Source of the DNA: Planctomycetota bacterium
GTDB lineage: Bacteria; Planctomycetota; Planctomycetia; Pirellulales; Pirellulaceae
Assembly (NCBI GenBank): GCA_017303505.1
Contig: JAFLCP010000011.1
Span: 1-64,000, forward strand
Direction of reading: 5' to 3'
DNA: 64,000 bases
Both the position numbers and the translations under genes were made by a program. The stretch's first letter is position 1, and the number at the start of each line of letters is the position of its first letter. Under the pieces are notes generated by a model. That model had not been told where the DNA came from. It worked only from the letters and a program-made list of their open reading frames with translations, and ran no database searches. Below, in pieces: positions 35,361 to 44,445 of this stretch.

Positions 35361-36296
35361 TCATTTCAGCGGCAAATAAATCTCCGTCATCAATTCGTTG
35401 TCGGGAGTCTCGGGAGGTGTGGTCACATACACCTCATAAGTGCCACAACTATGCTGCTTCAATTTCTTGTGACGCACCAACTGATTTGCCACACTCCAAC
35501 CGTTGCCCAAATGATAATAGGGCCCAACATGAGTTACCTTGAATGCGTTCGGAGCAACCATAGCCCACTCTTTGAGGTTCGAGTTAGCAGGCACTGGCGT
35601 ATTCTCCGGGACAATAAAGCCGCTGATGTATTCAAACACTCCTTCACCCATGCGAAACCGAGTGTAGACGGAGACCATTTTTCCATCCACAGGCAAACCA
35701 TGTTGCTTGAACTCTTGACGAGCTTTCTTGAAGGCTTCTTCCATCGACGCCCCTACCGATTCGACGGGGCACTGTGAGGCAATACCAAGCATCTTAAATT
35801 TCTTGGCAGCTTGTTTCCCATGCACCTCAACTTTCGAGTTGATAGTGCCGGTTTCAATGAGCTCCTTTAACATTCGCAATCCACGCGAATAGTCCATGCC
35901 GATGAACGTCTTCATCATCGGTATCATCCAAAACATGAACCAAGGCATGCTCCCATCCATATGCCAAGATACCTTTGTTCCCGATGATTCGCTCGATAGA
36001 TAAAACGCAGTGCAACAGACCGACTTAAACGGCTTGATGAAGCAGAGTTCATCTTCGATCTTCTTGCCAGGTTCCAAAACCTTATGGGTTAACTTACCCT
36101 CTCCGGTACAATCACCCACCCATGCATACGTGGAACCCACCGAATTTGGGTTGTCGGAAACCGTTACCTTTGCAGTCGGTTCAGCAATCAGCCAAGGCGA
36201 CCACACTGTCCATTGCCCATAATTCGCAATGACATTAAAGACGGTGATCGGATCAGCTTGAATCGTGATCGATTTTTCAACATGGTACTTCGGCAT
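35361..36296 (-). CDS. SRPBCC-GyrI fusion protein
   Basis: A 311-residue cytoplasmic protein with two ligand-binding domains: an SRPBCC polyketide-cyclase-like domain (about 1-145; EKSITIQADPITVFNVIANYGQWTVWSPW, KVSWHMDGSMPWFMFW) and a GyrI/AraC-effector-binding-like domain (about 155-311; FKVTHVGPYYHLGNGWSVANQLV, YEVYVTTPPETP). Fusions of these folds are known in planctomycetes and other bacteria and probably bind small hydrophobic ligands. It converges on the sulfatase gene. Confidence 0.8.
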   Translation of the reverse strand: MPKYHVEKSITIQADPITVFNVIANYGQWTVWSPWLIAEPTAKVTVSDNPNSVGSTYAWVGDCTGEGKLTHKVLEPGKKIEDELCFIKPFKSVCCTAFYLSSESSGTKVSWHMDGSMPWFMFWMIPMMKTFIGMDYSRGLRMLKELIETGTINSKVEVHGKQAAKKFKMLGIASQCPVESVGASMEEAFKKARQEFKQHGLPVDGKMVSVYTRFRMGEGVFEYISGFIVPENTPVPANSNLKEWAMVAPNAFKVTHVGPYYHLGNGWSVANQLVRHKKLKQHSCGTYEVYVTTPPETPDNELMTEIYLPLK

Positions 36297-36646
36297 GACT
36301 TTTTCTCAATTTCGTACGGGCGGACAGAGTTTCGCAATGAGTATTCCGTCAAACATTCCAGACAATTGCCAATGCGGATTGTGCCACACGCACTAAATCC
36401 TTGGCAAGAACCCGTCTCATTCTGACAACCCAAGAGTCACAATAAACGCTGCTCGCGACGTTTTTGAGCCGAATTATCGGCAAAAAACGCAAAATCGCAC
36501 TACAGATTGGTCACTTTTTCGCCGTTTCAAAGCCCCTGAGCCGGCAGTCAATCCACTAAGATTCTGATCGTCCTTTGCCAAATAGCACTGGGGCTCGCAT
36601 GAGCTATACTTCCTCAAAAGGGCGTTTATCCGTTGAGCACAAACCT
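36297..36646. other. Intergenic region upstream of two orphan genes
   Basis: 350 bp. A longer frame of the following gene starts at 36575 but its extra residues are not membrane- or motif-like. Promoters for the SRPBCC-GyrI gene (minus) and the small membrane gene (plus) should lie here. I see no strong consensus; a TAGCAC-N5-CTCGC string at 36584 resembles a sigma-54 site but the -24 GG is TAGC, so I do not call it. Confidence 0.35.
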
Positions 36647-36862
36647 ATGCCGCTGAAACGAATCTTCTACTCGCGAATTTTCACCTGCGTCATCATACTC
36701 ATCGCGGGTGGCGCTTCGGCTTACCGTTATATGGAACGGCAAAAACGCTGGAATGACGCGCGCGACAAGCAGCGCATTGAAGCAGACGTAAAAGAATCCA
36801 TCGATGATTTAAACCTGGATAACGTAATCAAACCACTAGTAGAGGCAGGCACAGAGCGTTAG
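36647..36862 (+). CDS. Small single-helix membrane protein
   Basis: A 71-residue protein from ATG 36647: MPLKRIFYSRI, one helix (FTCVIILIAGGASAYRYM), then a charged tail (KRWNDARDKQRIEADVKESIDDL) likely helical. It is 26 bp before the next gene in the same direction, so a two-gene operon. No family recognised. Confidence 0.5.
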   Translation: MPLKRIFYSRIFTCVIILIAGGASAYRYMERQKRWNDARDKQRIEADVKESIDDLNLDNVIKPLVEAGTER

Positions 36863-36888
36863 TCCCTACGCACATCATTAAGGCCATT

Positions 36889-37818
36889 ATGTCCGTTCCC
36901 CACGACGGTTCACCCGAACATTTACGCGAAATGCTCCTTGGAAAATCGGGGCCTTATGCCGACCCGCGCGATGCAATCGATGAACTGGACAATGTCCACT
37001 TTTGGCTTTCAACCTGCAGTCGCGAGTTGTACCCACACATTCTGAAGTCATTGCTGACTTTATCCAATGATCCGGACATAACTGTAGCGACTGGAGCCGT
37101 ACTTGCGTTGGATTCCATCCCTGCAGAATTCGCTAGCGGCCAAGTACTGTTTAACTTAATCGATAAACCACAAGGCCTCGATCGGAAGCCCTCTGGTTTT
37201 CGTAGGTCGTCGCTTGGAACCTTAGGCAGCCAGCTTTTACGCTTCGTGGCGCGCACGAATTCCGATGTATCACCTTCCAATTGGCTCAAAGCGTTTGAAC
37301 TTCCATTTATCCGGCCAGATGCACCCGCGATCCTATCGCTTCTAGCGTTTCATCAACCTCACTTCGTTTTGCATGTTGCGCGCAAGTACCTCACACATTC
37401 CAATACCGATGTACTCATCAATCTTCCCAAACATTGGATGCGGATCGCGTTAGCAACACAGTTTACTCCATGGCCTTCGGTATCCAGCGAAGTTCTCGGT
37501 AAAGCCGCGCGATGGATGAAGTGGGATATCAGCGACTGGGCTGCACTGGAAAGGGTACTGCGGGATGACTATCCGTGTCTCACTCATCCACCAGATACTC
37601 CACGGAACAAACGTTGGTGGATTATCGATGGTGACGGCGCCGAATGGTCGCTCTGGGAATCAGTGGATCAAGAATTTTGTATCGAAGTCCTACAACCCGG
37701 GTATGCCTACGAGTTTCGCCCCTTCCCTTTCGATCATGCTCTCCTTGAACCATTGCGGAACCAAGGGCATAGTGCAATCGCTTCCCAATTAAAACAGTGG
37801 AAGTCGGGAAAGCGTTAG
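36889..37818 (+). CDS. Cytoplasmic protein of unknown function, alpha-helical
   Basis: A 309-residue protein with no signal or membrane segment. The central part (about 25-205) has regularly spaced helices (PRDAIDELDNVHFWL, YPHILKSLLTLSNDPDITVATGAVLALDSI, SQLLRFVAR, PAILSLLAFHQPHFVLHVARKYL) suggestive of an ARM/HEAT-like repeat; the C-terminus has Trp/Pro-rich WWIIDGDGAEWSLWES. I do not recognise it. Downstream of a small membrane protein; it converges on the NtrC-class regulator with a short overlap. Confidence 0.5.
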   Translation: MSVPHDGSPEHLREMLLGKSGPYADPRDAIDELDNVHFWLSTCSRELYPHILKSLLTLSNDPDITVATGAVLALDSIPAEFASGQVLFNLIDKPQGLDRKPSGFRRSSLGTLGSQLLRFVARTNSDVSPSNWLKAFELPFIRPDAPAILSLLAFHQPHFVLHVARKYLTHSNTDVLINLPKHWMRIALATQFTPWPSVSSEVLGKAARWMKWDISDWAALERVLRDDYPCLTHPPDTPRNKRWWIIDGDGAEWSLWESVDQEFCIEVLQPGYAYEFRPFPFDHALLEPLRNQGHSAIASQLKQWKSGKR

Positions 37819-39248
37819 TTGTCTTCCAACTGATAATACTTCAACCTTTCCCTAAGTGTACCACGATGGATGCCAAGCAACTCTGCCGCCTTTACACGGT
37901 TCCCACTGCATTGGCTCATTGCAAAACGCAATAGTGTCGGTTCGACTCGATCCAAAAAAGCCTGCTGTAGCCCCTTCGCTCCAATCTCATCCGTCCCCAT
38001 TAAGTTTCGCAATAGATCTTCCAGAAGAGTGTTGAGATTCGCCTCAGGTACAGCCCCCTGATTGTCTCCCTCTTCTTCGGCAGGAAAATCGCTGATGACC
38101 AACGGTCTGCCTCGCGCTACAACCGCCGCATGTTCGATGGCGTTGCGAAGTTCGCGAATGTTTCCACGCCATGGTCTTTGCTGCAATAATTCTAACAGCT
38201 CCTTCCCCACGGCTGTCTCAGCGTTAGGGTATCCGATTGCAGTCAAAAAGTATTGGCAGAGCAACCCAACGTCTTCACCCCTTTCTCGTAGAGGTGGAAG
38301 TTGGATATGCAAACCATTGAGCCGATAGTACAAATCCTCACGGAAATTCCCAGCTCGCACCGCCTGTCGTAAATCGCGATTGGTGGCGGCCAATATGCGA
38401 ACATCACACCGCCGCGGTCGCACATCTCCTACTCGGAAAAAGTCGCCCTGTTCCAGCACACGCAACAATTTTGCTTGCGTCCCTAGCGGCAATTCACCAA
38501 TCTCATCAAGCAATACCGTGCCTCCCTCGGCTTTTTCGAAAAGCCCAATTTTGTCATCGGTCGCCCCCGTAAATGCCCCCTTCACATGTCCGAACAATTC
38601 ACTTTCGATCAAATCGGGATTAAGTGTCACAGGAGCAATCGGAAAATAGGGTTTGTCCTTTCGCAAACTGTGCTGATGAATGGCCATCGCCACAAGTTCT
38701 TTACCGGTTCCTGTCTCTCCTGTGATCAAAACGGATAAGTCGCTACCAGCCACCAAAGCAATTTGCCGAAACGCCGACTGAATCGCAATCGATCTCCCTA
38801 CCAATGTTGGCTTGAATGCCTCTGGTCTGCGTACCGCGACAAACGAACCTTTCGGACCATGACTGAGTACTTGTCGACACTTCGCTAAGACATCTTCGAG
38901 TTTGAAGGGCTTGGTGATGTAGTCTGCAGCGCCGCGCGCGACCGCGGTAACAGCGGTATCCAAATCACCAAAGGCGGTCATCACGATGACGGGAACATTG
39001 TTGGCCGTGGCACGAAATTTGGGTAATGCGGATAGCCCATCTTCCTTGGGCAAGCGAACGTCGAGAAAGACCAACGAAGGTTTTATACTGGCGGCAATTC
39101 TTAGCCCTTCTTCCGCAGACGATGCAGTAAAGGCTTGATAACCTTCACTCTTGAGCATTTTCTCAAACGCCCAACATATCGATGCTTCATCATCAACGAC
39201 GAGCACAGTCGGCTTGGGCTGATTCTCTTGACTTAGACCTTGCGACAT
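37815..39248 (-). CDS. NtrC-class sigma-54-dependent response regulator (second)
   Basis: About 477 residues from ATG 39248 ([10 protein letters not shown]); a longer frame to TTG 39293 overlaps the kinase gene. Domains: receiver (about 12-128; VLVVDDEAS, Asp63 in FLDVRLP, TKPF Lys), sigma-54 AAA+ (about 148-385; Walker [15 protein letters not shown], Walker [10 protein letters not shown]), Fis HTH at the C-terminus ([21 protein letters not shown]). Paired with the sensor kinase upstream. The nearest sigma-54 promoter is in front of the DUF1559 gene at 42009-42023, so that gene is the probable target (inference). Confidence 0.92.
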   Translation of the reverse strand: MSQGLSQENQPKPTVLVVDDEASICWAFEKMLKSEGYQAFTASSAEEGLRIAASIKPSLVFLDVRLPKEDGLSALPKFRATANNVPVIVMTAFGDLDTAVTAVARGAADYITKPFKLEDVLAKCRQVLSHGPKGSFVAVRRPEAFKPTLVGRSIAIQSAFRQIALVAGSDLSVLITGETGTGKELVAMAIHQHSLRKDKPYFPIAPVTLNPDLIESELFGHVKGAFTGATDDKIGLFEKAEGGTVLLDEIGELPLGTQAKLLRVLEQGDFFRVGDVRPRRCDVRILAATNRDLRQAVRAGNFREDLYYRLNGLHIQLPPLRERGEDVGLLCQYFLTAIGYPNAETAVGKELLELLQQRPWRGNIRELRNAIEHAAVVARGRPLVISDFPAEEEGDNQGAVPEANLNTLLEDLLRNLMGTDEIGAKGLQQAFLDRVEPTLLRFAMSQCSGNRVKAAELLGIHRGTLRERLKYYQLEDN

Positions 39249-39264
39249 ATCTTTTATCTTTCCA

Positions 39265-40680
39265 TCATCCTTCAGATTCGTGATAAATGGCAACTATCAG
39301 CTCAAAGCACGTTTTGCCCCCCGCCCGATACCATCTCACATCTCCCCCAAGCGATTCAGCCGCTCGTTTTACAAGAGCCAATCCCAAACCGGCACCTTCC
39401 GGCTTCGTGCTAACCAAAGGCTCGAATAACGTTGCGGCCACATCTTCGCGAACCCCCGGTCCATTATCCAGTACCGATATCGCAATGCGTTCGTTATCCA
39501 AAACCTCGATTTGAATCGAAACTTCATCGGCTGCCTGAATAGCATTAATGCCCAAATTGCTCACCGCTGCAATCAAGCTCGCGCCGTCGCGTACTCGCAG
39601 CGATTTGGCTGGCTCAGCGATTTGCCAAGTTAAGCGAACACCTAAATGCGCCGCCATCACATTCAAACTTGCATCAACATGCTGCATACATGCGTCAATG
39701 GCTGCAGGTTGTTCGGCTTCGCGTTCTCCCTTACCCACTCGCAATAGTCGCTTAATGTATTCTTCGGCCTGCTGCATTTCGCGTAAGGCAACATCTATCT
39801 CTTCTTCGTTAACCGTTTGTCGTCGTTGGAAGAGCTCAAGCGCCATTCGCGCTCCCGTCAGAGTATTGCGCAATTGGTGGGCGAGTCCGCTAGCAAGCTG
39901 ATTCAATACCCGAGAACTTTGCTGTTGCCGAATCATCCCCCATAGCTGCTTTAGTTCTGATGACATCTTGTTGACGGATTGTTGCAATCCGCCAACTTCA
40001 TCGCTTTCCAATTCAGTTTCGATCTGGCTGTCAAAGTTTCCCGTGGCGACTCGGCCAACATGTTGTTGCAAAATTCTTAGGCGACCAATCCATCGATTGG
40101 ACAAATAGTAGGCCACGCTTGCGAGTATAACGATGGTTGGCAAGGCTGCTAGAAGCGGCAAAAGTGCGGCGCGAAAACTGAGCGCCGATACGGCTTGATG
40201 ATCAAAGAACACGAGAATAATCGCCGTACTATCGCTGTTCTTCAACGATGGATCGCGGGTGACACGATACACATGATACGTGCGACCGCTTAGCTCCATT
40301 AACTGACCATTTTCGAACTTTGGTCCCGCAATCGAAAGCCGTTCTTGAGAGTTCGTAGAATGGTCCAGCCAACCAGGCAGTTCAGTTCCAGCGAACGTCG
40401 AATGCAATCGATCTCCAGCATGATCATAGCTAATGAGTTGCGATTGAGTTAACTCCGCCAGCAACCTTAGAACTGGCTCGGTCATTGGAAACGAAGACTT
40501 GCGCAGAGTCTGCTCCATACCGACAAACTGGGCGTCAACCGATCTCTTTCCCCATTGCGATCCAAGCCAAGCCGAAACGACCGCCACCAAGATGGCTATT
40601 CCGATCGAAGTTGTTAACAAGGGAATCAACAATCGAATGCGCAGCGAGCGAAAAGGGCGTGCCATGCGATTGTCGTTCAT
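39265..40680 (-). CDS. HAMP-containing sensor histidine kinase (second)
   Basis: A 471-residue kinase: TM1 about 17-38, extracytoplasmic sensor about 40-170, TM2 about 171-193, HAMP about 194-245 (GRLRILQQHVGRVATGNFD), HisKA with His268 in GLAHQLRNTLTGA, HATPase_c with DNGPGVRED and GAGLGLALVKR. It is just downstream of the DUF1559 gene, separated by about 240 bp, and probably cotranscribed with the response regulator. Confidence 0.88.
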   Translation of the reverse strand: MNDNRMARPFRSLRIRLLIPLLTTSIGIAILVAVVSAWLGSQWGKRSVDAQFVGMEQTLRKSSFPMTEPVLRLLAELTQSQLISYDHAGDRLHSTFAGTELPGWLDHSTNSQERLSIAGPKFENGQLMELSGRTYHVYRVTRDPSLKNSDSTAIILVFFDHQAVSALSFRAALLPLLAALPTIVILASVAYYLSNRWIGRLRILQQHVGRVATGNFDSQIETELESDEVGGLQQSVNKMSSELKQLWGMIRQQQSSRVLNQLASGLAHQLRNTLTGARMALELFQRRQTVNEEEIDVALREMQQAEEYIKRLLRVGKGEREAEQPAAIDACMQHVDASLNVMAAHLGVRLTWQIAEPAKSLRVRDGASLIAAVSNLGINAIQAADEVSIQIEVLDNERIAISVLDNGPGVREDVAATLFEPLVSTKPEGAGLGLALVKRAAESLGGDVRWYRAGGKTCFELIVAIYHESEG

Positions 40681-40919
40681 GTCGTTAAATGGGGCCGCTC
40701 ACTCCACAGCTATTCGGCGGGTGATGCGGGTCTTTAGAGAAAGAAATGGTCCAGCTACGGAAATCTACGTATCAGTATGTTTCTACTACCATTCCTTCTG
40801 CAAGGGAGCCCAGGGGCGTCACCACAAAACAAGCCGCAAATTCGTGGAGAACGGTTCGAATCATCCCCGCGAGTGCGGCTAACCGATAACAGAATCTTCG
40901 CAGTGGCGTGAAATCCAGC
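40681..40919. other. Intergenic region after DUF1559
   Basis: 239 bp between the DUF1559 gene and the sensor kinase gene on the minus strand. I found no sigma-54 site or strong hairpin here. Read-through from the upstream promoter is possible. Confidence 0.3.
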
Positions 40920-41942
40920 CTAAGGAATCTCGCCTGTCACTTCCCCAAATGCACGTGTTGCCATGGCTCGCCAAGTTGCCAAATCGATCGTCTCGGCCAC
41001 CGATGTTACCGAGCCATCGACTCGCAAGACGTTCACGACTCCGGGGTGGTAGCTGCGCGAAGTAATTGCGGCATAGGTTGGCAACCCCGCATTGCCATTG
41101 CGTCCTTCTTGCCAAGAGTTGTAATCTGCTTGAGGATAAAGCACGCCAGCGTTGGTATAGTTCACTAAACTGTTGGGGGGCAGCGTAGCAGTAAAGCCAG
41201 TGTGATGCACACGACCATCGGGCCATTCAGTATGCCCTGTATCTTTGAAATCGGTAGCACTGGCAACGTTGGCCTCTACCGCTGCTCGGTTGGCTGGAAT
41301 AGCAATCGAAGCGGGACCGCCGTTGCGAGTGTAAGGGGTCCACGCTTTGACCTCTGCCGCAAACAAAGTGTTGCTGGTACCATCAACACAGTCAGCGATT
41401 CGTAGGAAAGAGTTGGGGAAAAACATCCCATCACCACCTGAGCGATTCGTGGGGTTATAGACAAACCAAGTACCAAAGTTGAAGCCATACGTTGTGGGAT
41501 AGAGATTGGGGCGTCCCGAACCTGTCACTCGCACTTGAGTACCTTTGGCATCGCTGGGACAAATGTAAGTTGGGATCCTAAGCTCGTTAATTGCCAATTG
41601 GAAGTCCCAAGCGATACTTAAATCCACCACGTTGTAGACGTTGCTTTGTTCTAAGTACGGGAGAATTCTTCCATGCACACCCCAAGAACCGTTATTGCCT
41701 GTCGATGAAACATTGAGATTGACAATAACCGATGGTGGGAATTTTTTGTAGGAACCCTCATAGTTCAATAATGCCAAGCCGATCTGCTTGAGATTATTCG
41801 AGCATTGCATGCGTCGTGCTGCTTCGCGAGCTGCTTGAACGGCGGGGAGCAACAAGCCTACCAAGATTCCAATGATCGCGATAACAACCAATAGCTCGAC
41901 TAACGTAAATCCGCGACTTCTTCCGACCGATTTCTTCGTCAC
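40920..41942 (-). CDS. DUF1559 pilin-like protein preceding a two-component system
   Basis: A 340-residue protein starting at GTG 41942 with GAGGA about 8 nt upstream. Prepilin-type N-terminus: [24 protein letters not shown] with Glu at +5, then AAREAARRMQC and [16 protein letters not shown], and the C-terminal H-x9-DG motif (H, PGVVNVLRV, DG). Unlike the other DUF1559 gene in the window it is preceded by a sigma-54 promoter and followed by an NtrC-class two-component system, a setting like the PilS/PilR control of pilin genes in proteobacteria (analogy, not homology). Confidence 0.9.
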   Translation of the reverse strand: MTKKSVGRSRGFTLVELLVVIAIIGILVGLLLPAVQAAREAARRMQCSNNLKQIGLALLNYEGSYKKFPPSVIVNLNVSSTGNNGSWGVHGRILPYLEQSNVYNVVDLSIAWDFQLAINELRIPTYICPSDAKGTQVRVTGSGRPNLYPTTYGFNFGTWFVYNPTNRSGGDGMFFPNSFLRIADCVDGTSNTLFAAEVKAWTPYTRNGGPASIAIPANRAAVEANVASATDFKDTGHTEWPDGRVHHTGFTATLPPNSLVNYTNAGVLYPQADYNSWQEGRNGNAGLPTYAAITSRSYHPGVVNVLRVDGSVTSVAETIDLATWRAMATRAFGEVTGEIP

Positions 41943-42008
41943 TTCTCTTTCCTCGTACCGTGGCTCTTAACCAGTTCATTTTTATGATGACTGCCACGGG
42001 CTGAGTTA

Positions 42009-42023
42009 GCAAATACCGCGCCA
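42009..42023 (-). promoter_or_regulatory. Sigma-54 (-24/-12) promoter for the DUF1559 gene
   Basis: Minus strand: TGGCGC GGTAT TTGC followed by T. This fits TGGCAC-N5-TTGC with one change (A to G at -22 position) and correct spacing; the following T and the G after the -24 box also fit the extended consensus. Predicted start near 41997, giving a 5' UTR of about 55 nt. Confidence 0.7.
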
Positions 42024-42131
42024 AAGCTTCCAAAATGCAGAAAGATAGACTTCGATTTGGCCCACAAAATCGCTTGAATGTTTGATTTTTCGTGAGAAAT
42101 CCTTAGCTTTTTTACTGATAGGCGGGCCGAT

Positions 42132-42167
42132 CCCGTCGGAGGACTGGCGAATTTTCCGCCAACGGGG
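42132..42167. promoter_or_regulatory. Inverted repeat upstream of the sigma-54 promoter
   Basis: CCCGT...ACGGG surrounds TGGCG-N7-CGCCA (42145-42161). It lies 120-140 bp upstream of the -24 element, a usual distance for enhancer-binding sites, but also 25-55 nt after the kinase stop, so a terminator is the alternative. No U-tract follows. Confidence 0.35.
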
Positions 42168-42189
42168 GCCAAAATCACGCCAACAATCA

Positions 42190-44445
42190 TCACGACTCAG
42201 TCTTGTCCGTCGCTTCGTTGTCTGCAGTTTCGTTATCACCAGTTTCGATGCCACCTTCCAGTGAAGGGGGAGGTTCTGCTGGCGACTTAGGTTCATCGGC
42301 TTCTTTGCCTGAACTCTGCTCCGCAGGCGGAAACGCATTTACCTCTGCGGCGCCCCCTTCTTCAGCCTTTGAAGCATCTCCCTTTGCCTTTCCGATTCCC
42401 GAATGCACGTAAACGCCATCCATGCCAAACGCTATACTCTTCCCTTCGGAATTAAAGAAGACGATGATGCGTAACGCTGACACTTCATCGCGTTCATTCC
42501 AACTCGTACCGCGTGGATTAGACGGAATCGTCGGCCTTTGAGCCGACCCAGGTCCAGTTGTGTTGATAGTCAAAGGGGACACTTGTATTGTGGCATAGGC
42601 CACCCCGTTATCTCCCAGTTCATTTGAAATAGCAACCGCTCGCTCTGACGATAAGGGGTTCAAAAAACCTGGGGGAAAGTTACAGAGTATGTTTCCATTG
42701 ATATCTCGTTCCAACTCGTGCTCCCCGAATGCCTCAACCTGCAAGCCGCGATACGACCGAGTATTGGTGTACTTTCGCAACGCAGCTGCAATTTGTGTAT
42801 AAGTCTGCTCCGCAGAGACGCTCTCTTCGACGACCTTCAGATATTCATTTTCCCACTCTGCTCGTCCAACCTCATTCAGCCTTCCATCCCCGTATGTCAT
42901 CGACCTATTCTCAAGTTGAGCAACCTCATATTCCATTTGCCTTCTGCTTTCGGCCTCTGCTTGCGATCTTCTTATTCCCCAAACCGGGACCATGACAATT
43001 GCCGTCAATATGCCACCCATCACGGCGGCCCCTGTGATGATGAGCACAATGCGACTGAAAAGTTCTTTGCGACTGATGATCGCAAATACCACCGAAAATC
43101 CCAAAGCAATCGCAGCAAACAACAGCAGATGTTCCTCTCGTACGGCAACGCCTGCCAATAAGAATGGGACCAACACTGCAGCCAAGAACAACATCAATCC
43201 AATGATAGATAAGACTTTTTTGTCATTCATAAAACTACGTACACTCCTAATCGGAAACAATCGTTGCAGTAAAGTTCGCTGGCACCGTTTCGGCAACGGA
43301 TGCCGCAACGGCTCCTGAACATGAGCCAGACATGCCTCAAAGATGGTGGCAACCTCTGCAGCGGATTGGAATCGATCCTCGATTCGCTTTGCCATCAGCT
43401 TCTCTACCAAACCTTCCAACCATTCCGGAATGGCTGGATTGATCTCTCGAATTGGAGCGGGCTCCGTATCGGTGATTTTGCGCAGAATTCCCAGCGAAGT
43501 TTCAGCTCTGAAAGGCGGGCGTCCTGTACACATCACATACAGGACACTTCCCAAACTAAACAAATCGCTTCGCGCATCCATACCATCGCCGCGGGCTTGT
43601 TCGGGCGACATATATTGCGGTGTGCCGGGATGAAATCCAGTGCGAGTTAGCGATGCATCATCGGCTGCTCGCGCTAATCCAAAATCGGTAAGCAAAGCCC
43701 TTTCAATCCCTTTTTCTAGCAATACGTTGCTGGGCTTGATATCGCGATGCACTAAGCCTTGAGCATGTGCGGCCGCCAGACCTGAAGCGATCTGACGCGC
43801 AATACGCAAGATTTCACAAACATCAAGCGATCCTTCCCGATCGAGCCGACTCTGCAAAGATTCCCCGGCAACAAAGTGCATGACCATGTAAGGTTTTTCG
43901 TGTTCGGTCTCCACGTTATAAATGGGAACGACATGTTCATGCACTATAGCAGCTGCAGCTTTAGCCTCACGTGAAAATCGCTTGCGTCCTGCTCCACTTG
44001 CCGCCAAATGGGGAGCCAACAATTTGATTGCAACGGGGCGACTCAATTCTGTGTCGAAGGCTTTGAATACGATTCCCATCCCTCCAGCACCCAATAGTCG
44101 CTCCACTTCATAACGTCCAATTCGACCCAGCATTTCCGGATGCGATGGCGAGTCAAGCAATTGCTTTGCCATCGACTCCGTCCATTCCATCGGATACTCG
44201 CGCCACACATCGGGTTGAATTGCCGCTTGCTTAGAGTTTCCCATGGAAGCCAAACTCAAGCTCCCTACTCCATTCAACGAGTCGACCGCATCGCTCCACT
44301 CGTCCTGTGATGCCGCCAATTCCTCTAAGCGAGCGCGACATTTCTGGCACTTCTCCATGTGCGAATTTTGATCTTCATTCAGTAAGACTTCTTCATCAGA
44401 TTCAAGAACGTTTCGAAGTACCTCGTCGCTTATATGTTCTATCAT
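42190..44445 (-). CDS. Ser/Thr protein kinase with N-terminal anti-sigma-type zinc-finger motif
   Basis: A 751-residue membrane kinase. At the N-terminus the ZAS-like HxxxCxxC motif appears (His29, Cys33, Cys36). Then the kinase domain: GAGGMG loop 119-124, Lys141, HRDIKPSN with Asp235, DFG Asp254, PQYMSPEQ and DLFSLG. After about residue 390 come membrane helices (VLSIIGLMLFLAAVLVPFLLAG; LLLFAAIALGFSVVFAII; IVLIITGAAVMGGILTAIVMVPVWG) and a C-terminal extracytoplasmic or cytoplasmic part of about 230 residues ending in a Pro/Glu-rich acidic tail. Overlaps the ECF sigma gene by 4 bp. Likely it binds or phosphorylates that sigma factor (inference). Confidence 0.88.
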   Translation of the reverse strand: MIEHISDEVLRNVLESDEEVLLNEDQNSHMEKCQKCRARLEELAASQDEWSDAVDSLNGVGSLSLASMGNSKQAAIQPDVWREYPMEWTESMAKQLLDSPSHPEMLGRIGRYEVERLLGAGGMGIVFKAFDTELSRPVAIKLLAPHLAASGAGRKRFSREAKAAAAIVHEHVVPIYNVETEHEKPYMVMHFVAGESLQSRLDREGSLDVCEILRIARQIASGLAAAHAQGLVHRDIKPSNVLLEKGIERALLTDFGLARAADDASLTRTGFHPGTPQYMSPEQARGDGMDARSDLFSLGSVLYVMCTGRPPFRAETSLGILRKITDTEPAPIREINPAIPEWLEGLVEKLMAKRIEDRFQSAAEVATIFEACLAHVQEPLRHPLPKRCQRTLLQRLFPIRSVRSFMNDKKVLSIIGLMLFLAAVLVPFLLAGVAVREEHLLLFAAIALGFSVVFAIISRKELFSRIVLIITGAAVMGGILTAIVMVPVWGIRRSQAEAESRRQMEYEVAQLENRSMTYGDGRLNEVGRAEWENEYLKVVEESVSAEQTYTQIAAALRKYTNTRSYRGLQVEAFGEHELERDINGNILCNFPPGFLNPLSSERAVAISNELGDNGVAYATIQVSPLTINTTGPGSAQRPTIPSNPRGTSWNERDEVSALRIIVFFNSEGKSIAFGMDGVYVHSGIGKAKGDASKAEEGGAAEVNAFPPAEQSSGKEADEPKSPAEPPPSLEGGIETGDNETADNEATDKTES

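Noticed and set aside
36584-36600. TAGCAC-N5-CTCGC string upstream of the small membrane gene
   Set aside because: The essential GG of the -24 element is AG and the -12 GC context is poor.
42006-42338. 110-residue frame overlapping the kinase stop
   Set aside because: Composition and overlap with the kinase gene and promoter region fit chance; no motif or SD.
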